In this document: in pieces, positions 6,416-9,488 of the stretch
Layout: the number at the start of each line of letters is the position of its first letter
Numbering within the stretch: the first letter of the stretch is position 1
Notes under the pieces: model-generated
Seen by the model: only the letters and a program-made list of their open reading frames with translations
The model's database searches: none
Told to the model about the DNA's origin: nothing
Program-made: the position numbers and the translations under genes
Origin: Pseudomonadota bacterium
Lineage (GTDB): Bacteria; Desulfobacterota; Desulfovibrionia; Desulfovibrionales; Desulfovibrionaceae
NCBI GenBank assembly: GCA_023450535.1
Contig: JAEXGX010000247.1
Coordinates: 1-9,488, forward strand
Length of the DNA stretch: 9,488 nucleotides
Direction of reading: 5' to 3'

Positions 6416-6648
6416 GGAAAACTCCTCTTGTTATGTTACATTTGAAACTGGTGTCTGCTTGAGAAGATGATTCTCCCGCCCTATCCAGACACGAACATTA
6501 ACGTCAGAAATGACATGGAGACATTATCCCTTTCTGAGGGCGCAACCTCCTCGAAGCGAGGTTTGTCGGCAGGGTAGTTTAACTTTTCCATGAGTAATTT
6601 CAAAGTGAAATTGCTCTACGTTAAACGAATACATGTTTCCATGAAAAT
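6416..6648 (-). other. Long untranslated leader of trxA
   Basis: From the inferred start near 6642, about 225 nt are transcribed before the trxA ATG. The leader holds the 25-bp inverted repeat copy B and a small hairpin region at 6544-6563 in which two pairings compete (AACCTC with GAGGTT, or CCTCG with CGAGG). No open reading frame of note and no known riboswitch was recognised. TAATGT at 6529-6524 could be a second -10 box, but it lacks a good -35. Confidence 0.4.
6592..6616. repeat. 25-bp inverted repeat, copy B (trxA leader)
   Basis: The half-sites are GAGTAATTTCA (6592-6602) and TGAAATTGCTC (6606-6616) with an AAG spacer, symmetrical except for one G-T wobble pair. It matches copy A upstream of the sulfatase genes and, as there, lies shortly after a promoter on the same strand (about 25 nt into the transcript). 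This is the more symmetrical of the two copies. Confidence 0.6.
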
Positions 6649-6677
6649 ATTGTAGGTTCGCCCCATGCCACTGTCAA
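6649..6677 (-). promoter_or_regulatory. Near-consensus promoter of trxA-trxB-bamD
   Basis: On the minus strand, the consensus TTGACA (6677-6672) and TACAAT (6654-6649) are separated by exactly 17 bp. The tsaD stop codon TGA (6676-6674) is part of the -35 box, so the promoter starts inside the preceding gene. The inferred start point is near 6642. No terminator was found after tsaD, so read-through from fbp-tsaD may add to expression. Confidence 0.7.
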
Positions 6678-7789
6678 GGGAGGCAACGCGGAACAATCAA
6701 TTCAGTATTTCCTTCTCGCAACCAGTCGGAGGGAATAGCCTGTCCACGGGGAACAGCCGAAAGGTCAAGCGAGTGCCTATACCCGGCACGGGCCAACAGC
6801 AAGCCATTCCATGCCACCATGACCCCATTGTCAGTGCACAGCGCAGGAGAAGGAACATGCAGTTCCAGCTCCTCTTGTTCAGCCAAATCCCTGAACACCC
6901 GGCGAACTACGCTATTCGCCGCCACACCGCCCGCCACGACGATTGAACGGGGCCGGAACAACGCAAGAGCACGGCGCGCCTTGATTGCCAGCGTTTCAGC
7001 CACAGCCAGCAGATAAGAAGCCGCCGCATCGCACAAGAGGGAAGATGCACTGTCCAGCCTTTCCTTCGCCGGGCTTTCTCCGGCAGGAAAACGCGCTTCA
7101 GGGTGCAGGGCCAGCCAGGTGGCACCTGCCGTCTTCAGCCCGCTGAAACTGAAATCAAGGCTGTCGTTGTGCGTATAGGGGCGGGGGAAAAGATGAGAAT
7201 CCGCTGTTCCACGCTTGCCCAGCGCATCCAGCAACGCTCCGCCGGGATAGGGCAAGCCCGCCATTTTCGCGAACTTGTCGCAGGCCTCTCCCGCTGCATC
7301 GTCCAGCGTCCGGCCCAGAACGAGCATCTCTGTGGGACTATCCATACGGTACAGATGCGTATGCCCGCCGGAAACAAGTACGCCCAGAGCGGGAAATTCC
7401 AGAGGCTTTTCCAGACCGGCCACCAAAAGATGCGCATTGAGATGGTTGACTCCGATGAGCGGTATGCCGCGCGCAAAGGCCAACGTCTTGGCAAAGGCCA
7501 GACCGACCAGCAGACTGCCGAGCAGTCCCGGGCCGCGCGTAACCGCGATGCGATCCACTTTACTCCATCCGCTCTCGGGATCATCCGTCCAGCCCGCCTG
7601 TCTCCACAATTCATCAAACAGACGAGGCATCAGGCGCGCGTGTTCGCGTGACGCCAGCTCCGGCACAACTCCGCCGAACAGCGCATGAATATCGATTTGC
7701 GTGGACATGACGGAAGCGCACACGCCGCCGTCATCTACCAAAGCCAGAGCGCTTTCGTCACACGAGCTTTCCACCCCGAGCACAAGCAT
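6674..7789 (-). CDS. tsaD: tRNA N6-threonylcarbamoyladenosine transferase TsaD
   Basis: TsaD (Gcp/YgjD/Kae1) transfers threonylcarbamoyl from threonylcarbamoyl-AMP to A37 of tRNAs reading ANN codons, working with TsaB and TsaE in the cytoplasm. The 371-residue protein has the ASKHA-type start LGVESSCDESALALV, the metal-binding pair in GVNHLNAHLL (His116 and His120), the SGGHTHLY nucleotide loop, DDAAGEACDKFAKMAGLPYPGG, FSGLKT, and the closing CTDNGVMVAW with the third metal ligand Asp. It is somewhat longer than E. coli TsaD because of the C-terminal tail after about residue 335. GGAGGT lies five bases before the ATG. It starts 18 bp after fbp and is clearly cotranscribed. Its stop codon lies inside the trxA promoter. 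Confidence 0.95.
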   Translation of the reverse strand: MLVLGVESSCDESALALVDDGGVCASVMSTQIDIHALFGGVVPELASREHARLMPRLFDELWRQAGWTDDPESGWSKVDRIAVTRGPGLLGSLLVGLAFAKTLAFARGIPLIGVNHLNAHLLVAGLEKPLEFPALGVLVSGGHTHLYRMDSPTEMLVLGRTLDDAAGEACDKFAKMAGLPYPGGALLDALGKRGTADSHLFPRPYTHNDSLDFSFSGLKTAGATWLALHPEARFPAGESPAKERLDSASSLLCDAAASYLLAVAETLAIKARRALALFRPRSIVVAGGVAANSVVRRVFRDLAEQEELELHVPSPALCTDNGVMVAWNGLLLARAGYRHSLDLSAVPRGQAIPSDWLREGNTELIVPRCLP

Positions 7790-7807
7790 GGGCTACCTCC
7801 CGACCGT

Positions 7808-8815
7808 TCAGCCGCGCTGCCGGTAAATAGCTGCCACCTTTTCCACATCCCGGGCGGACCCGATAAACAGCGGCGTCCGGTCATGAATCGCTTCCGGCCT
7901 CTTTTCAAGAATACGCCCGTTACCATCGGTCGCAAGCCCGCCCGCCTGCTCGGCCAACATGGCCAGAGGGGCGGCCTCATACATCAGGCGCAACTTGCCC
8001 TGCGGCTTACGCTCTTCAGCCGGGTACAGAAAAATGCCACCGTACAACATGGTGCGGTGAAAATCTGCCACCAGCGATCCCACATAACGCAGAGAATGAG
8101 GCTCTCTGTCCGTCGGCCGGGCAAAAATATCCACGGCTTCACGGGCGAGCTCGTCCCAATGCGAGTAATAGGCACCGTTGACGGAATAGACGGCACCTGT
8201 CTCCGGGATGCGCATGTTGGGATGCGACAGTAAAAATTCGCCGATGCTCGGATCAAGCGTAAACCCGTTTACGCCCTGTCCTGTGGAATATACCAGCATG
8301 GTGGACGGTCCGTACACAAAGTAACCGGCGGCAACCTGCTCCAACCCCGGGCGGAGCAATTCCTCTTTTCGCACTTCGCCACTGGCGTTCTCCGCACGGC
8401 GGTATATGGAAAATATCGTGCCGATACTCACATTCACATCAATATTTGACGAACCATCCAAGGGATCGAAGAATATGATGTAACGCCCACGCTCCCCGCC
8501 CTGCGTTCCGGAGGAAAGGAGCAGCGGCTCCGCCAATTCTTCCGAACCGAGCGCGCAGACCGCGCCGCAAGCCTGCATCCGGTACACAAGGACGCTGTTG
8601 GCGAACTCGTCCAGCTTCTGCACGCGTTCGCCCTGCACGTTGACCTCTCCGGTGCCGCCGAGAATATCCACCAGCCCAGCCTGTCTTACGTTGCGGGAAA
8701 TGATCTTGGCTGAAACGATCAAATCATACAACAAGGCAGTAAATTGCCCCGTGGCATGGGGGGAATTGAGCTTTTGGGTAGAAAGCAAGTGTTCAGTAAC
8801 CGTGATTTCAGGCAT
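7808..8815 (-). CDS. fbp: Class I fructose-1,6-bisphosphatase
   Basis: FBPase removes the 1-phosphate from fructose 1,6-bisphosphate, the committed step of gluconeogenesis in the cytoplasm. I chose the ATG at 8815 (335 residues, MPEITVTEHL), which has AAGGGAG six bases upstream. A TTG at 8833 in the same frame would put that ribosome site inside the coding region. Class I marks: KLDEFAN at 67-73, SEE at 91-93, the metal and phosphate motif DPLDGSSNID at 117-126, LYGGIFLYPAE, the sugar-binding GKLRLMYEAAPLAMLAEQAG, and the C-terminal TPLFIGS. Length fits (E. coli about 332). It leads the fbp-tsaD unit. For a lactate- or pyruvate-using anaerobe the enzyme supplies sugar phosphates. Confidence 0.95.
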   Translation of the reverse strand: MPEITVTEHLLSTQKLNSPHATGQFTALLYDLIVSAKIISRNVRQAGLVDILGGTGEVNVQGERVQKLDEFANSVLVYRMQACGAVCALGSEELAEPLLLSSGTQGGERGRYIIFFDPLDGSSNIDVNVSIGTIFSIYRRAENASGEVRKEELLRPGLEQVAAGYFVYGPSTMLVYSTGQGVNGFTLDPSIGEFLLSHPNMRIPETGAVYSVNGAYYSHWDELAREAVDIFARPTDREPHSLRYVGSLVADFHRTMLYGGIFLYPAEERKPQGKLRLMYEAAPLAMLAEQAGGLATDGNGRILEKRPEAIHDRTPLFIGSARDVEKVAAIYRQRG

Positions 8816-8864
8816 GAAACACTCCCTTGGCAAAAAATTATGTTTAAAACGCTTTCATAAGGAA

Positions 8865-8873
8865 ACTATACCA
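8865..8873 (-). promoter_or_regulatory. Extended -10 promoter of fbp-tsaD
   Basis: On the minus strand TGGTATAGT gives a good -10 (TATAGT, 8870-8865) with the TGn extension directly before it, which can replace a -35 box; none of quality is seen at the proper distance. The inferred start near 8858 gives a leader of about 40 nt to the fbp ATG. The remaining gap up to 8957 holds no clear terminator for the gene upstream. Confidence 0.4.
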
Positions 8874-8957
8874 TTGTTTCGAATGACGGAGGCTTCTTGA
8901 GCGCAAGCATCCGAACCAACGAATATGGAACAAACTACAGGAATCAACTTGCGAGGT

Positions 8958-9488
8958 TTACCGGGCGGGGCTGGCTATGACCAGCGGCATACCGCCGAGA
9001 TAGCGGACAATCCAAACCATCGCGCTGTCGCCTTCACCAACCTGCCCGAAGGATCGCTGATTCAGCAGAGCCTCCCAATCCACTCCGGCAAGAGGTGTTT
9101 CCTCATACATGCGATCCCCCGACCACAGCGTTATATCTGACGCACGCGCCACGATATCGCTGGTCGCGTCGGCATAGGGCAACAGAGAACGAAAATCGAA
9201 TGTCACGACCAAAAAGCCCACTGCCTCTGCCTCACGCATAATCGGCCGAGCCAGCATTATCTCAGGGCCCAGAGGAGTATCTTGAGCACAGGCTCGAAGG
9301 GCGCGCGGAGAACTTTTCGGAGGAACGGTCAAGAGCGGAGTATAGTCAAGTTGCTTTAGCTGGATAGAAGGCACAGAAGCAAACACGTTGGCATCCCCAT
9401 CCAGAATTGTCACGCCGGAAAGCCAGGGAAAGCGGCGCAGCAGCATGTCCGCCGTATTCTGATCCGGCATGCCTCCCAGGGCTTCCAT
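8958..9488 (-). CDS. C-terminal part of a probable Cache/PDC-type sensor protein
   Basis: Only the last 176 codons are in the window; the frame is open to the edge, and the ATG there is probably internal. FPWLSGVTILDGDANVFASVP followed later by MLARPIMREAEAVGFLVVTFDFRSLLPY is the pattern of extracellular PDC/Cache ligand-binding domains (a strand with a D-G turn, then a second strand pair carrying R-P-I). The tail, SAMVWIVRYLGGMPLVIASPAR, ends the protein, so no transmembrane helix, HAMP, kinase or cyclase domain follows. It may be a free-standing periplasmic or N-terminally anchored sensor or lipoprotein. I do not recognise the specific gene. It has the same direction as fbp, 142 bp upstream of the fbp start. 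Confidence 0.6.
   Translation of the reverse strand: MEALGGMPDQNTADMLLRRFPWLSGVTILDGDANVFASVPSIQLKQLDYTPLLTVPPKSSPRALRACAQDTPLGPEIMLARPIMREAEAVGFLVVTFDFRSLLPYADATSDIVARASDITLWSGDRMYEETPLAGVDWEALLNQRSFGQVGEGDSAMVWIVRYLGGMPLVIASPAR

Noticed and set aside
6524..6546. TAATGT with TTGCGC as a second trxA promoter
   Set aside because: The boxes are only 13 bp apart, too close for sigma-70, and a far better promoter exists at 6649-6677.
8816..8833. Upstream TTG start for fbp (adds six residues)
   Set aside because: It would place the good AAGGGAG ribosome site inside the gene; the ATG at 8815 fits family length and spacing.

Overview
The window carries seven intact or near-intact protein genes, plus one gene cut by the right edge. 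Its sequence features suggest a Gram-negative, moderately GC-rich bacterium. A BamD lipoprotein shows that an outer membrane is present. The style of the proteins and of the intergenic hairpins resembles Desulfovibrio and related sulfate reducers (Desulfobacterota). That placement is an inference from family resemblance and was not tested by a search.

Left part (1-1380, + strand). A long perfect hairpin precedes leuB (3-isopropylmalate dehydrogenase). All the expected LeuB sequence is present, but one base is missing in a CCCAAA run near 298-303, so it reads in two frames. A terminator-like hairpin follows. After it comes a roughly 100-bp element with inverted ends between two CTAG tetranucleotides, which looks like a MITE.

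Middle (1393-4442, - strand). Two tandem paralogues belong to the metallo-beta-lactamase-fold alkylsulfatase (SdsA1/BDS1-like) family. Both have the zinc-binding catalytic domain and the dimerisation domain, but stop where the usual C-terminal SCP2-like domain should begin. Ahead of them lie a sigma-70-like promoter, a perfect 18-bp palindrome overlapping its -10 box, and a structured leader. A strong terminator with a 20-bp stem separates this unit from the operon upstream.

Right part (4442-9488, - strand). trxA, trxB and bamD overlap one another (4 bp, then 8 bp) and form one operon. They are read from a near-consensus promoter whose -35 box contains the tsaD stop codon. A 25-bp inverted repeat in the trxA leader matches one in the sulfatase leader. 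Upstream, fbp and tsaD form a second operon with an extended -10 promoter. The window ends in the C-terminal part of a probable Cache-type sensor protein.

Functionally, leuB, fbp and tsaD are housekeeping genes (leucine synthesis, gluconeogenesis, tRNA t6A modification). trxAB-bamD links cytoplasmic thiol reduction with outer-membrane protein assembly by transcription only. The sulfatase pair is the accessory part: it could release sulfate and an alcohol from organic sulfate esters, which would be useful to a sulfate-respiring cell. No tRNA, rRNA, CRISPR array or transposase gene was seen.
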